Source of the DNA: Jejuia rubra
GTDB lineage: Bacteria; Bacteroidota; Bacteroidia; Flavobacteriales; Flavobacteriaceae
Assembly: GCF_042684665.1 (NCBI RefSeq)
Contig: NZ_JBHULY010000033.1
Location: forward strand, 1 to 41,747
DNA: 41,747 nt
Direction: 5' to 3'
The notes below the pieces were generated by a model, which was given only the letters and a program-made list of their open reading frames with translations, did no database searches and was not told the DNA's origin. Positions 24,460 to 33,848 of the stretch are shown here, piece after piece (position 1 is the first letter of the stretch; the number at the start of each line of letters is the position of its first letter). The translations under genes and the position numbers were made by a program.

Positions 24460-25644
24460 ATGCAACTACTATCAGATAGGATTTTAAGCATGTCCACGTC
24501 TGCCACACTAGCTATGGCAGCCAAAGCAAGGGAATTGAGAGGAGAAGGAAAAGACATCATAGGCCTAAGCCTTGGCGAGCCTGATTTTAAAGTACCTGAT
24601 TTTATAAAAGATGCGGCCATTCAGGCTATTAACGATGGCTATAATTCCTATACGCCTGTTGATGGCTATGGCGAATTGAAAGAGGCGGTCATCACCAAAT
24701 TTAAGCGTGATAATAATTTGACCTATTCGCCATCACAAATTGTGGTATCTACGGGTGCAAAGCAAGCCTTGTTTAATGTTGCCGGGGTGATGCTTAACGA
24801 TGGGGATGAAGTGGTTTTGCCTTGTCCGTATTGGGTAAGCTACGCCGATATTGTGAAGTTATTTGGTGGGGTGCCTGTTGAAGTAAAAACTTCGATAGAC
24901 ACTGATTTTAAAATGACTGCAGAGCAGTTGGAAGCATCTATAACGCCTAAAACCAAAATGATGTGGTTTAGTTCGCCGTGTAACCCAAGTGGTTCGGTGT
25001 ATAGCAAAGAAGAACTAAAAGCTTTGGTTGATGTTTTAGCTAAATATCCTGAAATTTATGTGGTTTCCGATGAAATCTATGAGCATATCAATTATGGCAA
25101 AGGCCATACGAGTATTGCCGAGTTTCCTGAAATGTACGATAGAACGATTACTGTAAACGGTGTTTCAAAAGCCTTTGCAATGACTGGATGGCGTATTGGA
25201 TTTATCGGAGCTCCTGAAAAAATAGCACGTGCATGTAATAAATTGCAAGGACAAACTACAAGTGGTGCCAACTGTATCGCCCAACGTGCCGTGATTACTG
25301 CATTGGTGGAACCACCATCGCGAGTACAGTATATGATTGACACCTTTAATGGACGTCGTGATTTGATTTTGGATTTATTAAATGATATTGAAGGATTCAA
25401 AACCAATACCCCTGAAGGTGCATTTTATGTGTTCCCGGACGTTAGCCATTTCTTCGGAAAAACGTTGAGAGGCAAAACCATCAACAATGCGACTGATTTT
25501 TCATTGTACTTGTTGGAAGAAGCTTTGGTAGCAACAGTTACGGGTGATGCCTTTGGAAACCCAGATTGTATTCGAATTTCATACGCCGCTTCTCAAGATG
25601 AGATTGTTGAAGCGGTTAAACGGATTAAAGAAGTGGTGAGTTAA
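24460..25644 (+). CDS. Aspartate aminotransferase, class I fold (type Ib-like)
   Basis: PLP enzyme interconverting aspartate/2-oxoglutarate with oxaloacetate/glutamate. The sequence shows GLSLGEPDFKVPDF, NDGYNSYTPVDGYGELKEAV, CNPSGSVYSKEEL, VSDEIYEHINY and the PLP-lysine motif NGVSKAFAMTGWRIG, with Lys237 by position. The C-terminal part carries the substrate Arg (NPDCIRISYAASQDEIVEA). At 394 residues it has the family length. Its conserved type suggests aspartate, but other amino acids are accepted by some members. A hairpin terminator follows. Confidence 0.92.
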   Translation: MQLLSDRILSMSTSATLAMAAKARELRGEGKDIIGLSLGEPDFKVPDFIKDAAIQAINDGYNSYTPVDGYGELKEAVITKFKRDNNLTYSPSQIVVSTGAKQALFNVAGVMLNDGDEVVLPCPYWVSYADIVKLFGGVPVEVKTSIDTDFKMTAEQLEASITPKTKMMWFSSPCNPSGSVYSKEELKALVDVLAKYPEIYVVSDEIYEHINYGKGHTSIAEFPEMYDRTITVNGVSKAFAMTGWRIGFIGAPEKIARACNKLQGQTTSGANCIAQRAVITALVEPPSRVQYMIDTFNGRRDLILDLLNDIEGFKTNTPEGAFYVFPDVSHFFGKTLRGKTINNATDFSLYLLEEALVATVTGDAFGNPDCIRISYAASQDEIVEAVKRIKEVVS

Positions 25645-25671
25645 TCACTGATTTTTTTGAAAACATATTTT

Positions 25672-25710
25672 AGCCCTCATAGGATTTTGAAACCTGTGAG
25701 GGCTTTTATT
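25672..25710 (+). terminator. Intrinsic terminator after the aminotransferase gene
   Basis: The arms agccctca (25672-25679) and tgagggct (25697-25704) pair perfectly, an inner agg/cct pairing extends the stem, and T-rich sequence follows. It lies between the convergent aminotransferase and trkH genes, right at the trkH stop codon. Confidence 0.75.
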
Positions 25711-25711
25711 T

Positions 25712-27205
25712 TTATCGATTCCGCCAGAAGAAAGGAGTAAACAGCACAAGCACAGTAAACAGTTCCAAGCGCCCAATCAACATCAAAAAAGAAGCCCACC
25801 ATTTTCCGAGTGGCGGTAAAGCGGCGTAATTATTTACCGGTCCGAAATCGCCCAAAGCAGGCCCAACGTTGCCCAAACTTGAGGCGGATAGACCAATGGC
25901 CGATTCAAAATCCAATTGGAACATCGAGAAAACCAATGAGCCGATAATAAACGAGAGCATATACAGGATAAAAAATGCCAAAACATTGAAGACAATATCC
26001 CCAGAAATGGCCTTGGTATTGTAACGTACAGGCAGAATGGCACTGGGATGCAAGGAGCGCTTAAATTCCAGAAAACCGTTTTTAATCAGCAATAAATGAC
26101 GTACCACTTTTACCCCTCCCGAGGTACTTCCGGCAGAACCTCCTAGGAACATCAATCCAAAAAAGAAAACGACCAAAAAAGGCGTCCACATGGTATAATC
26201 TGCGGTAACGAATCCCGTGGTAGTGACGATTGCCAAAACTTGGAATAGCCCATGCCTAAATGCACTTTCGCCCTCGCCCCAAACCATGGGATGCTCAACG
26301 GAAGACATCGAAACATCTGCCCTAAAATAGATAAGCAAAGCTGCAACAACAGTAAATATGGCTATAAACCAAAAGTACAATTTAAACTCCTCATCCCTCA
26401 AAACCTTTTGCACCTTACCTTTAAATGCGAAATAACTCAACACGAAATTGGTACCCGCCAAAAACATAAACAGGATGATAATATATTGAATGATAGGTTG
26501 CCCGTTCCAATGGGCAACGCTGGCATTTTTGGTGGAGAATCCTCCAGTGGACAGAGTACAAAGCGCATGGTTAATGGCATCAAAAAAGGACATGCCAGCT
26601 ACACTTAGCAATAGAGTTTCGGCCGCGGTATATCCAAAATAGATGAGCCAAAGGCGTTTGGCCGTGTCCGTAATCCTTGGGTGTAATTTATCGGCACTTG
26701 GCCCAGGTGCCTCGGCAGCGAACATTTGCATGCCCCCAATACCCAATAATGGCAAAATGGCAATGGCCAAAACTATAATACCCATACCCCCAATCCAATG
26801 GGTTAAACTGCGCCAAAACAAAACGCCCTCGGGCATGACTTCGATATCGTTTAAAATGGATGCGCCCGTCGTGGTATATCCGGACATCGTTTCAAAAAAG
26901 GCATTGGTAAAACTAGGGATACTTCCTGTGACAACATATGGCAAAGTACCTGTTAATGCCATAATAATCCAGCCAAAAGTAACGACGATGTAGCCCTCGC
27001 GCTTATTCATTTCCTTAGTGTGCTTTCTTGTGAAAAGCATAGCGACACCACCAATGGTCAAAGCAACTCCAGATGCCAATAGCAACTGCAATGTCACCCC
27101 ATCTTTATAAATCAGACTTATCATTGCAGACAACAGCATAAAACCACCGTTGAAGACGATCAACAAGCCTAAAAAATGAAAAATGATTTTGTAGTTGAGT
27201 TTCAT
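25712..27205 (-). CDS. trkH: TrkH-family potassium uptake channel subunit
   Basis: Inner-membrane K+ transporter subunit of 497 residues with about ten hydrophobic segments and the four pore (P-loop) repeats of the SKT family: TMSGYTTTGASI, CTLSTGGFSTKN, IVTTTGFVTADY, and the last half around ASSLGNVGPALG. GSAGSTSGGVKVVRHLL lies in the conserved region between repeats 3 and 4. It works with the RCK-domain regulator encoded 15 bases upstream on the same strand. Confidence 0.95.
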   Translation of the reverse strand: MKLNYKIIFHFLGLLIVFNGGFMLLSAMISLIYKDGVTLQLLLASGVALTIGGVAMLFTRKHTKEMNKREGYIVVTFGWIIMALTGTLPYVVTGSIPSFTNAFFETMSGYTTTGASILNDIEVMPEGVLFWRSLTHWIGGMGIIVLAIAILPLLGIGGMQMFAAEAPGPSADKLHPRITDTAKRLWLIYFGYTAAETLLLSVAGMSFFDAINHALCTLSTGGFSTKNASVAHWNGQPIIQYIIILFMFLAGTNFVLSYFAFKGKVQKVLRDEEFKLYFWFIAIFTVVAALLIYFRADVSMSSVEHPMVWGEGESAFRHGLFQVLAIVTTTGFVTADYTMWTPFLVVFFFGLMFLGGSAGSTSGGVKVVRHLLLIKNGFLEFKRSLHPSAILPVRYNTKAISGDIVFNVLAFFILYMLSFIIGSLVFSMFQLDFESAIGLSASSLGNVGPALGDFGPVNNYAALPPLGKWWASFLMLIGRLELFTVLVLFTPFFWRNR

Positions 27206-27220
27206 AAATAGGCTGTGAGG

Positions 27221-28570
27221 TTACAAGAATAATTTTTCCACACCCTTGATGGAGCGGAGCAAACTGCATACTACCACCCTATCCCCTTCCTGAATTTTAA
27301 AACTTCCTAAGGCGATATGACCCACACCTCCACGAATCACACCACCGATAATGGCCGAGCGCGGAAAATCCACATTTTTAATGAGTTTGTTACAAATGGC
27401 CGAGGTAGCTTTCACCTCAAATTCCAAAAGCTCAGCGTTCATATTGCTGAGTTTGGTCATGGCCACCACTTCACCTTTTCTGATATATCTAAAAATACTG
27501 TTGGCCGCCAAGAGTTTTTTATTAATCAAAGTATCGATTCCGATGGAATGCGATAGTTCAAAATAATCCATATTCTCAACAAGGGCAATAGCCTTTTTCA
27601 CTCCTTTAGACTTTGCCACCAAACAACTCATAATATTGGTCTCTGAATTATCCCCTACAGCAATAAAGGCATCCATATCTGCAATATTTTCCTCATCTAG
27701 AATATCCACGTTGCGCCCGTCACTTTTAATGACCAAAACATTGGGCAACTGATCCGCCAATTCAAAAGCACGCTCTTTATCGCCTTCTAATAACTTGATA
27801 TTAAACCCTTTGCTACTCAAATTTCTAGCGGATTTAAGCCCGATTTTAGTACCGCCCAGAATCATGGCACTTTTTATATCTGCATTGGCCTTCCCTGTTA
27901 ACCTGCACAACTCTTCGGCACCGCCTTCAGAGGTAATAAAAACAACATTGTCACCTTCCTTAAACACCGTATCTCCCCGGGGGATGATCGTGTACTGCGT
28001 ACCTTGTCGCTGAATCGCAATAGGTATAAAATGAATCTCTGGAAAAATCTTAGCTGCATCCTTAATTGTTTTTCCGACAAAAGATGCTGATTTTGAAAGT
28101 GTTAATCCAGCCATAGACAGTGCGCCGTCCTCAAACTCATAGGTTTCGCTAAAAGAAGATTGTTTCAGAGAAAGCTCAATCTCCGATGCCGCCAAGGCCT
28201 CCGGTGAAATCAATTCATCAATGCCAAAACGTGTAAACCCTACTTCATCCTTGTAGTTTATAAACTCCGTATTCGAAATTCGGGCAATGGTACGTTTGCC
28301 TCCAAGCTGTTTGGCAAGCACACAAATGGTGATATTTGTAGTCTCAGAAGCTGTTACGGCAATCACTAGATCACATTGGTCCACCTTAGCCTCCCTCAAA
28401 ATAGAAATAGAGGTAGCATCACCTCGAATCACCTTTATATCCAAATGTGTATCCGCATAGGTCAATCGCTCTTTATCGGTATCTAACAGTGTAATCTCTT
28501 GGGACTCGTAGGACAATAATTTTGCCAAATGAAATCCAACTTCACCAGCTCCAGCAATTATTATTTTCAT
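27221..28570 (-). CDS. trkA: TrkA potassium uptake regulator (two RCK domains)
   Basis: Cytoplasmic gating ring that binds nucleotides and controls TrkH. It is built from two RCK_N/RCK_C tandems over 449 residues. The first Rossmann fold has IIIAGAGEVGFHLAKLL with DTDKERL at the second strand, the second has SAMILGGTKIGLKSARNL with EGDKERAFEL. The second glycine motif deviates (GGTKIG), so the second site may bind nucleotide differently. It starts the two-gene operon with trkH. The start ATG follows a good promoter on the minus strand. The gene is divergent from ubiE. Confidence 0.94.
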   Translation of the reverse strand: MKIIIAGAGEVGFHLAKLLSYESQEITLLDTDKERLTYADTHLDIKVIRGDATSISILREAKVDQCDLVIAVTASETTNITICVLAKQLGGKRTIARISNTEFINYKDEVGFTRFGIDELISPEALAASEIELSLKQSSFSETYEFEDGALSMAGLTLSKSASFVGKTIKDAAKIFPEIHFIPIAIQRQGTQYTIIPRGDTVFKEGDNVVFITSEGGAEELCRLTGKANADIKSAMILGGTKIGLKSARNLSSKGFNIKLLEGDKERAFELADQLPNVLVIKSDGRNVDILDEENIADMDAFIAVGDNSETNIMSCLVAKSKGVKKAIALVENMDYFELSHSIGIDTLINKKLLAANSIFRYIRKGEVVAMTKLSNMNAELLEFEVKATSAICNKLIKNVDFPRSAIIGGVIRGGVGHIALGSFKIQEGDRVVVCSLLRSIKGVEKLFL

Positions 28571-28595
28571 TATTCTGAGGTCATAAAAAGTAGGG

Positions 28596-28629
28596 CAAAT
28601 ATACTACAAATAACATTCGGCGCTAGCAA
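28596..28629 (-). promoter_or_regulatory. Promoter of trkA-trkH
   Basis: On the minus strand TTG (28629-28627) is followed after 23 bases by TATATTTG (28603-28596), a perfect TAnnTTTG -7 box. The trkA ATG is at 28570, about 25 bases from the box. Confidence 0.6.
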
Positions 28630-28691
28630 TTTGAATGGATTATGACTGGACCGTGATTATATTTTACCTTTTTCAGAACAAATAAATTATG

Positions 28692-28699
28692 TAGGTTTG
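28692..28699 (+). promoter_or_regulatory. -7 box of ubiE
   Basis: TAGGTTTG matches TAnnTTTG exactly. It overlaps the first possible TTG start codon at 28697, so that codon should lie upstream of the transcript. No convincing -33 TTG is seen. Confidence 0.45.
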
Positions 28700-28714
28700 C
28701 CAAAAAATAGCGCA

Positions 28715-29440
28715 TTGTCTAAAATTAAGCCCTACAAAGATAGTACCCTGAGCAAGAAAGAGCAGGTCACCCAAATGTTCGATACCATTTCTGGGGATTA
28801 TGACGGATTGAACCGTGTAATTTCTTTCGGAATTGATGTGAAATGGCGAAAAAAAGTGGTAAAAATGGTAAAGGCCCAGCAACCAGAAACCGTTTTGGAT
28901 ATTGCCACTGGGACGGGTGATTTGGCTATCGCCATGGTGGATACCGATGCCAAAAAAATTATTGGTTTAGACATTAGCAGCGGTATGCTGGAAATTGGTA
29001 AAAAGAAAATTGCCAAAAAAGGGCTGGACAGTAGAATTGAAATGGTGCTGGGCGACTCTGAAAATATGCCCTTTGACACCAATACCTTTGACGCCATTAC
29101 CGTTGCTTTCGGGATTCGGAATTTTGAAAACCTGGAAAACGGACTTAAGGAAATCCTGAGGATATTGAAACCGGGCGGTATTTTTGTGATTTTGGAAACT
29201 TCTATTCCCACGAAAACGCCATACAAACAAGGGTATTCTTTTTATACTAAAAATGTGCTTCCCGTTATAGGGAGGCTGTTTTCAAAAGACAGAAGTGCCT
29301 ATAAGTATTTGTGCGAATCTGCTTCGGTTTTCCCGTATGGGGAAGCATTGAACAATATTTTGCGCCAAATTGGGTTTATTAATGTTGAAGATTTTCCACA
29401 GACCCTCGGTGTGGCAACCATTTACAAATCGTCGAAGTAA
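28715..29440 (+). CDS. ubiE: Demethylmenaquinone methyltransferase
   Basis: Methylates demethylmenaquinone to menaquinone using SAM, the last step for the quinone of Bacteroidota. Motifs are QMFDTISGDYDGLNRVISFG, VLDIATGTGDLAIAM (SAM loop), DAITVAFGIRNFENLENGL and ILKPGGIFVILETS. No in-frame ATG is available before the conserved core. The longest frame uses TTG at 28697, but that codon lies inside a perfect -7 box. I therefore prefer TTG at 28715 (product MSKIKPYKDST...), which also matches the usual flavobacterial N-terminus. The gene overlaps no neighbour and is followed after 3 bases by the porT-like gene. Confidence 0.93.
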   Translation: MSKIKPYKDSTLSKKEQVTQMFDTISGDYDGLNRVISFGIDVKWRKKVVKMVKAQQPETVLDIATGTGDLAIAMVDTDAKKIIGLDISSGMLEIGKKKIAKKGLDSRIEMVLGDSENMPFDTNTFDAITVAFGIRNFENLENGLKEILRILKPGGIFVILETSIPTKTPYKQGYSFYTKNVLPVIGRLFSKDRSAYKYLCESASVFPYGEALNNILRQIGFINVEDFPQTLGVATIYKSSK

Positions 29441-29443
29441 TTT

Positions 29444-30172
29444 ATGAGGTACATATTAATTACATTAGCATTTATATTTACTTTGCAAACCGCAGAGGCT
29501 CAACTCTTTAAAAAAGAAAAAGTAATTTATGACGCCAACCAAGGGCGGGGAACAACGGATTTTAAGTTCCTGCGTTGGGGGTATTTCCTGGGGATCAACA
29601 ATTATGATTTTAATTTTGATTATAACGAGGATTTTAGGGATATTTATGTTAGACGAAGCCCCGGTTTTAGTGTAGGTTTGATTGGAAACATGCGCGTTAA
29701 TAGTTTCTTAGACCTAAGATTTGAGCCCGGACTGTTCATTTCAACCCGGGAGTTGACCTATAGTCCTGAATATTTTCAAGGGACTACTTTTAATGAATCC
29801 GATTTGATTAGGGAAGTAAAATCTACCTATGTGCACTTGCCTCTTTTATTGAAGGTTTCCACGAAGCGTATCAATAATTTTAAACCTTTTATTGTCGGCG
29901 GATTTTCAACAGCCATTAATTTATCGAGTAACGAAGACAATCCCGACGACAATAGCAAAGGACAGTTCAGGACCAAAACAAGTCCTCTCTTTTATGAACT
30001 GGGTTTTGGTATTGATTTCTACCTTTTCAATTTTAAATTTACGCCTTCCATTCGTGGATTGTTCGGGATAAATGACGAATTGGTGAGGGATAATGACGCC
30101 AACAGCCCATGGACCAGCAATATTGCCAGCATGAAAACCAGAGGGTTGTTCATTAACTTCACGTTTCAGTAG
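29444..30172 (+). CDS. porT: PorT-family outer-membrane beta-barrel protein (type IX secretion)
   Basis: Outer-membrane protein of 242 residues with a signal peptide (ITLAFIFTLQTAEAQ) and amphipathic strands with a terminal aromatic (LFINFTFQ). The segments FKFLRWGYFLGINNYDFNF, RRSPGFSVGLIGNMRVN and LDLRFEPGLFISTRELTY are those of PorT. PorT is needed for type IX protein secretion and gliding in Bacteroidota. The position 3 bases behind ubiE is the standard arrangement in this group. Confidence 0.87.
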   Translation: MRYILITLAFIFTLQTAEAQLFKKEKVIYDANQGRGTTDFKFLRWGYFLGINNYDFNFDYNEDFRDIYVRRSPGFSVGLIGNMRVNSFLDLRFEPGLFISTRELTYSPEYFQGTTFNESDLIREVKSTYVHLPLLLKVSTKRINNFKPFIVGGFSTAINLSSNEDNPDDNSKGQFRTKTSPLFYELGFGIDFYLFNFKFTPSIRGLFGINDELVRDNDANSPWTSNIASMKTRGLFINFTFQ

Positions 30173-30272
30173 TTTTTACACAGAGTATCGCGGACAAATT
30201 AGATGACTTTTTCGCGCAAAGTCGCTAAGACGCAAAGTTTAAAAACTGATCACTGCTAATACTGAAAACTGC
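30173..30272. repeat. Spacer with a 'cgcaaag' dispersed-repeat fragment
   Basis: Between two convergent genes lies degenerate sequence. It contains cgcaaag twice at 30215-30221 and 30231-30237, separated by tcgctaaga. This resembles a repeat seen in intergenic regions of many unrelated bacteria, along with simple 'actg' rich sequence near 30245-30285. No terminator with a T-run is obvious. No gene is visible. Confidence 0.4.
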
Positions 30273-31007
30273 CTACTGTCTTCTGAATTCACTTAACAAA
30301 ATAGCCGTTGCGGTAGCCACGTTCAAGCTTTCTGTAGCTTTCAGATCACCAAATCTAGGGATAGCAATACGTTGATTTACGGTGGCCTCTATTACTTTTG
30401 AAATACCATTGGCCTCATTGCCCATTACCAAAACACCCTGCTCAGGCAATTGTCTTTGATACACATTTTCCCCATCCATAAAGGCTCCAAAAATCGGAAT
30501 TTTGCATTGTGAAAGGAACTTATCTAAATCCACATAACTCACATTTACTCTTGAGATAGATCCCATTGTAGCCTGCAACACTTTTGGATTATAGCAATCT
30601 ACTGTTTGTTTATTGCACACCAAATCTTTCACCCCAAACCAATCGCACAATCGGATGATGGTTCCCAAATTTCCTGGGTCTCTAACATCATCTAAAGCCA
30701 CTACTAAACCACCCGCATCTATCTTTTTAACTTCAGGAGTTTTGAAAACGCCCAATGCTTTATTAGGAGTCGTCAAAAAACTGATACGCTTTAAATCACT
30801 TTCCGAAATCAAAGATTCTTTTCCGTAATTATCGGAATTGGCATCAATATTGAAGGTTTCGGTCGTATATAACTGATAGAGCTCAAAAGGAGATGTCAAC
30901 AACTCGTTAATGACTTTAATACCTTCAACCACAAATAGACCCTCTTGTTGCCTATACTTTTTTTGGCCCAATCGAGTTATAAATTTTATCTGGTTTTTTG
31001 AAAGCAT
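30273..31007 (-). CDS. SpoU/TrmH-family RNA 2'-O-ribose methyltransferase
   Basis: SAM-dependent knotted methyltransferase acting on rRNA or tRNA. An N-terminal substrate-binding domain (QKKYRQQEGLFVVEGIKVIN) precedes the SPOUT core. The three signature motifs are DDVRDPGNLGTIIRLCDWF, GVLVMGNEANGIS and RIAIPRFGDLKATESLNVAT. An upstream ATG at 31028 would add seven residues (MYINSWG), but the family starts MLSKNQIKFI, which fits the ATG at 31007 and gives 244 residues. The exact nucleotide modified cannot be assigned. It is divergent from the outer-membrane protein gene, which is a common arrangement in flavobacteria. Confidence 0.9.
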   Translation of the reverse strand: MLSKNQIKFITRLGQKKYRQQEGLFVVEGIKVINELLTSPFELYQLYTTETFNIDANSDNYGKESLISESDLKRISFLTTPNKALGVFKTPEVKKIDAGGLVVALDDVRDPGNLGTIIRLCDWFGVKDLVCNKQTVDCYNPKVLQATMGSISRVNVSYVDLDKFLSQCKIPIFGAFMDGENVYQRQLPEQGVLVMGNEANGISKVIEATVNQRIAIPRFGDLKATESLNVATATAILLSEFRRQ

Positions 31008-31103
31008 GCCCCAACTATTGATATACAAACATAGTTAAAATCAACAATTTTAAAGTACAGCTTTGTTTTAAAAACCCAAGGTGAGAAATTAGATGAAATA
31101 ACG

Positions 31104-31111
31104 TATTTTTG
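31104..31111 (+). promoter_or_regulatory. -7 box of the TamA/BamA-like gene
   Basis: TATTTTTG matches TAnnTTTG exactly. It overlaps the first TTG codon of the long open frame (31109), which argues that translation begins further down at 31181 or 31193. Confidence 0.45.
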
Positions 31112-31192
31112 AAAGCAATATTTTCGGTTTCTGGAAAATGCAATATCTCATCAACTTTCGACCAAAACCGGAATAGAAAATTGCAACAACGT

Positions 31193-33715
31193 TTGAAACA
31201 ACATCTGATTAAAATAGTATGCGTATTGGCTTGTGCAGGTTACTTTGTTTCCTGCGATAGTGTTAAACAAGTTGCATCAAACGAGCATTTACTTACCGAT
31301 AACACAATTATTGTTGATGGCAAAAAGGAGAGTACTGAAACCTTAAACAACCTTACATACCAGAAGCCGAACCGGAAACTTTTGGGAATACCCCTTAGAC
31401 TGCACGTTTATAACATTGCCCGCCCCAATATGGATTCCATAGTGGAAAGTAAGCTTAACGACTCAGTGAAACAAGGCTTTAAACGCTTTCTGTCCAAAAA
31501 GCAGTTTTATAAGATGCAACAATCCAAATTAACCATTAACCAATGGTGGAAAAATACAGGTGAAGCCCCCGTACTTGTTGATGAAGAGAAAACAAAAAGA
31601 TCAATAACCCGATTTCAGGACTACTACATCAACAATGGCTGGTTTAATGTTGATGTTTCCTATGACATCAATAAAACAGAAGACAAGCGCGCCTCTGTAG
31701 AATATTCTATTAATAGAGGCCCAGCATTTATACTAGACACTATTTCAGAAACCATAGCTTCCCCAGTTGTCGATTCACTTTATCTGTATATTAAACCCAA
31801 TTCTTTAGTAAAATCAGGTCAACAATACAGAACTATTGATTTTGAGTTGGAACGCAAACGAATTACAAGCAGATTGAGGAATTCTGGGCTGTATCATTTT
31901 AAACAGGATTATATTACCGTTGAAATGGATACAATAGGCACCAGTAAAAAAGTAAATACTGATTTCATCATTCAGGACAGGGCCATTAGGACGCCGGATT
32001 CCATAAGACGAGAACCCTTCAAGATTTTTAAGGTTAAAGAGGTCAACGTGATTACGGACAATAGTTTTGCCAACGAGGGGAGGCAGTTTATGGATTCGAT
32101 TGTGCACAAAAACTATAGACTTTTTAGTTATGACAAAATGCGCTTCAGGCCTCAAGCATTGACCGATGCCATTTTTATTGCACCCAACAGTATTTTTTCT
32201 GACACGGACAGAACCTTGACCTATAGGCACCTTAGTGAACTGCGTACCTTTAAATACCCCAATATCGAATATACTGAAACATCGGATTCGACATTAACAG
32301 CGAATATTCTGTTATCTCCATTGAAGAAATTTAGTTTGGGTTTTAGTACCGAAGCTTCAACGAGCAACATCCAAACGATTGGTTTTGCAGTAAACCCGAG
32401 CTTGATGATTAGAAATATTTTTAGGGGAGCAGAAACTTTTGAAATATCGGGAACAGCGGCAATTGGTGCATCGGACGATGCAGGAAGACAAGATGACGAT
32501 CCCTTTTTTAACATCAATGAGCTAGGGCTGAACCTGAACTTAACTATTCCTAGAATATTTACGCCGTTTAATACCGATCGTATTATTCCAAAATATATGT
32601 TTCCGTCTACCCGGATAACCCTATCGGCATCCGGTCAAACCAATATTGGACTGGATAAACAAACCCTAAGTGGTACTTTTAATTTTAGATGGCGCCCCTC
32701 AAGCAGAGTCACCAATGGATTAGATCTGTTTAACATTCAGTATGTTAGAAATCTGAACGTCGATAATTATTTTAGGATTTATACGAATTCTTTTAGCAGA
32801 CTTAATACAATAGCTCAGAATGTAGGATATATACCTACAGACAGCGATTTATCCTTGCCACAGGGTGCAGATGACTTTATTAGTGATGTTACAAACGGCA
32901 ATACAAGTATTTCTCAAAATGATCCCGATTTCCGGGTAGTATCCGCCATTGGTGAAAGAAAGACAAGGCTTACGGAAAACAACTTGATTTTAACCACAAG
33001 CTATAATTTTATTCGGGACACTAGAAAGAGTCTTTATGACGAAAATTTTTCCATCTTTCGCTTTAAATTAGAGTCGGCCGGGGCACTTTTGGCCAATACC
33101 TCAAGTTTATTAGGGCTAAAAAAGGACAGTAACGACCGGTATGAGCTTTTTAACGTGGCCTATTCGCAATATATCAAAACAGAGTTCGACTACATTAAGC
33201 ATTGGGACTTAGGCAAAAAAAATGTATTTGCCCTAAGGAGCTTTTTCGGTATCGCCATTCCGTATGGTAATTCCACCAATATTCCATTTGCCAAAAGTTT
33301 CTTTGCTGGGGGAGCGAATGACAACCGCGCTTGGACGGCTTATGGATTGGGTCCGGGAAGCTCGGAAACTACAAATGAATTTAACGAGGCCAACATGAAA
33401 ATTACCTTAAGTGCTGAACAGCGCTTCAATTTATTTGGTGATCTGAACGCAGCCTTGTTTGTTGATGCCGGAAATATTTGGAACGTGCTGGACGATGTAG
33501 AGGACGACAGGGCTACATTCACCAATTTTAATTCGCTTGAAGATATTGCTTTAGGATCCGGTTTTGGGCTACGCTACGATTTTAAGTTCTTCCTGTTCCG
33601 CTTTGACATTGGCTTTAAAACCTATGACCCCTCCTATAGGGATGCCAACCGTTGGTTTAACGACTATAATTTTGGAAGTGCGGTTTATAACATTGGGATA
33701 AACTACCCCTTTTAG
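31193..33715 (+). CDS. TamA/BamA-family (Omp85) outer-membrane protein, lipoprotein-type start
   Basis: Large outer-membrane protein of the Omp85 class, with roles in inserting or secreting envelope proteins or, in some members, moving lipids. POTRA-like repeats occupy roughly residues 50-350 (YYINNGWFNVDVSYDIN). A C-terminal 16-strand barrel runs to the end (NIGINYPF), including the conserved ring motif FFAGGANDNRAWTAYGLGPG. No ATG is available at the N-terminus. The longest frame begins with TTG at 31109, inside a -7 box. TTG at 31193 instead gives a signal peptide with a lipobox (MKQHLIKIVCVLACAGYFVSC), the N-terminus usual in this family. TTG at 31181 is the alternative. The product would have 840 residues. 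Confidence 0.85.
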   Translation: MKQHLIKIVCVLACAGYFVSCDSVKQVASNEHLLTDNTIIVDGKKESTETLNNLTYQKPNRKLLGIPLRLHVYNIARPNMDSIVESKLNDSVKQGFKRFLSKKQFYKMQQSKLTINQWWKNTGEAPVLVDEEKTKRSITRFQDYYINNGWFNVDVSYDINKTEDKRASVEYSINRGPAFILDTISETIASPVVDSLYLYIKPNSLVKSGQQYRTIDFELERKRITSRLRNSGLYHFKQDYITVEMDTIGTSKKVNTDFIIQDRAIRTPDSIRREPFKIFKVKEVNVITDNSFANEGRQFMDSIVHKNYRLFSYDKMRFRPQALTDAIFIAPNSIFSDTDRTLTYRHLSELRTFKYPNIEYTETSDSTLTANILLSPLKKFSLGFSTEASTSNIQTIGFAVNPSLMIRNIFRGAETFEISGTAAIGASDDAGRQDDDPFFNINELGLNLNLTIPRIFTPFNTDRIIPKYMFPSTRITLSASGQTNIGLDKQTLSGTFNFRWRPSSRVTNGLDLFNIQYVRNLNVDNYFRIYTNSFSRLNTIAQNVGYIPTDSDLSLPQGADDFISDVTNGNTSISQNDPDFRVVSAIGERKTRLTENNLILTTSYNFIRDTRKSLYDENFSIFRFKLESAGALLANTSSLLGLKKDSNDRYELFNVAYSQYIKTEFDYIKHWDLGKKNVFALRSFFGIAIPYGNSTNIPFAKSFFAGGANDNRAWTAYGLGPGSSETTNEFNEANMKITLSAEQRFNLFGDLNAALFVDAGNIWNVLDDVEDDRATFTNFNSLEDIALGSGFGLRYDFKFFLFRFDIGFKTYDPSYRDANRWFNDYNFGSAVYNIGINYPF

Positions 33716-33808
33716 CTATTGGTTCAAAAAATCCCGGTATTACTGTTTTTTTTGGCTTCAATTACTATTTTTCATTTGAAATCATTTAGCCAAAACCTTA
33801 AAAATGAC

Positions 33809-33816
33809 TATTTTTG
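33809..33816 (+). promoter_or_regulatory. -7 box of the aldolase gene
   Basis: TATTTTTG matches TAnnTTTG and lies inside the 15-codon extension of the long open frame that starts at 33804. It therefore supports the ATG at 33849 as the true start, with a leader of about 25 bases. Confidence 0.45.
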
Positions 33817-33848
33817 ATGAACTAAAATTAACTAACAAATCAAGAACA

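Noticed and set aside
25092..25406. Open frame on the strand opposite the aminotransferase gene (and many similar frames opposite other genes)
   Set aside because: It lies wholly within a well-recognised gene and shows no family features; taken as a shadow frame.
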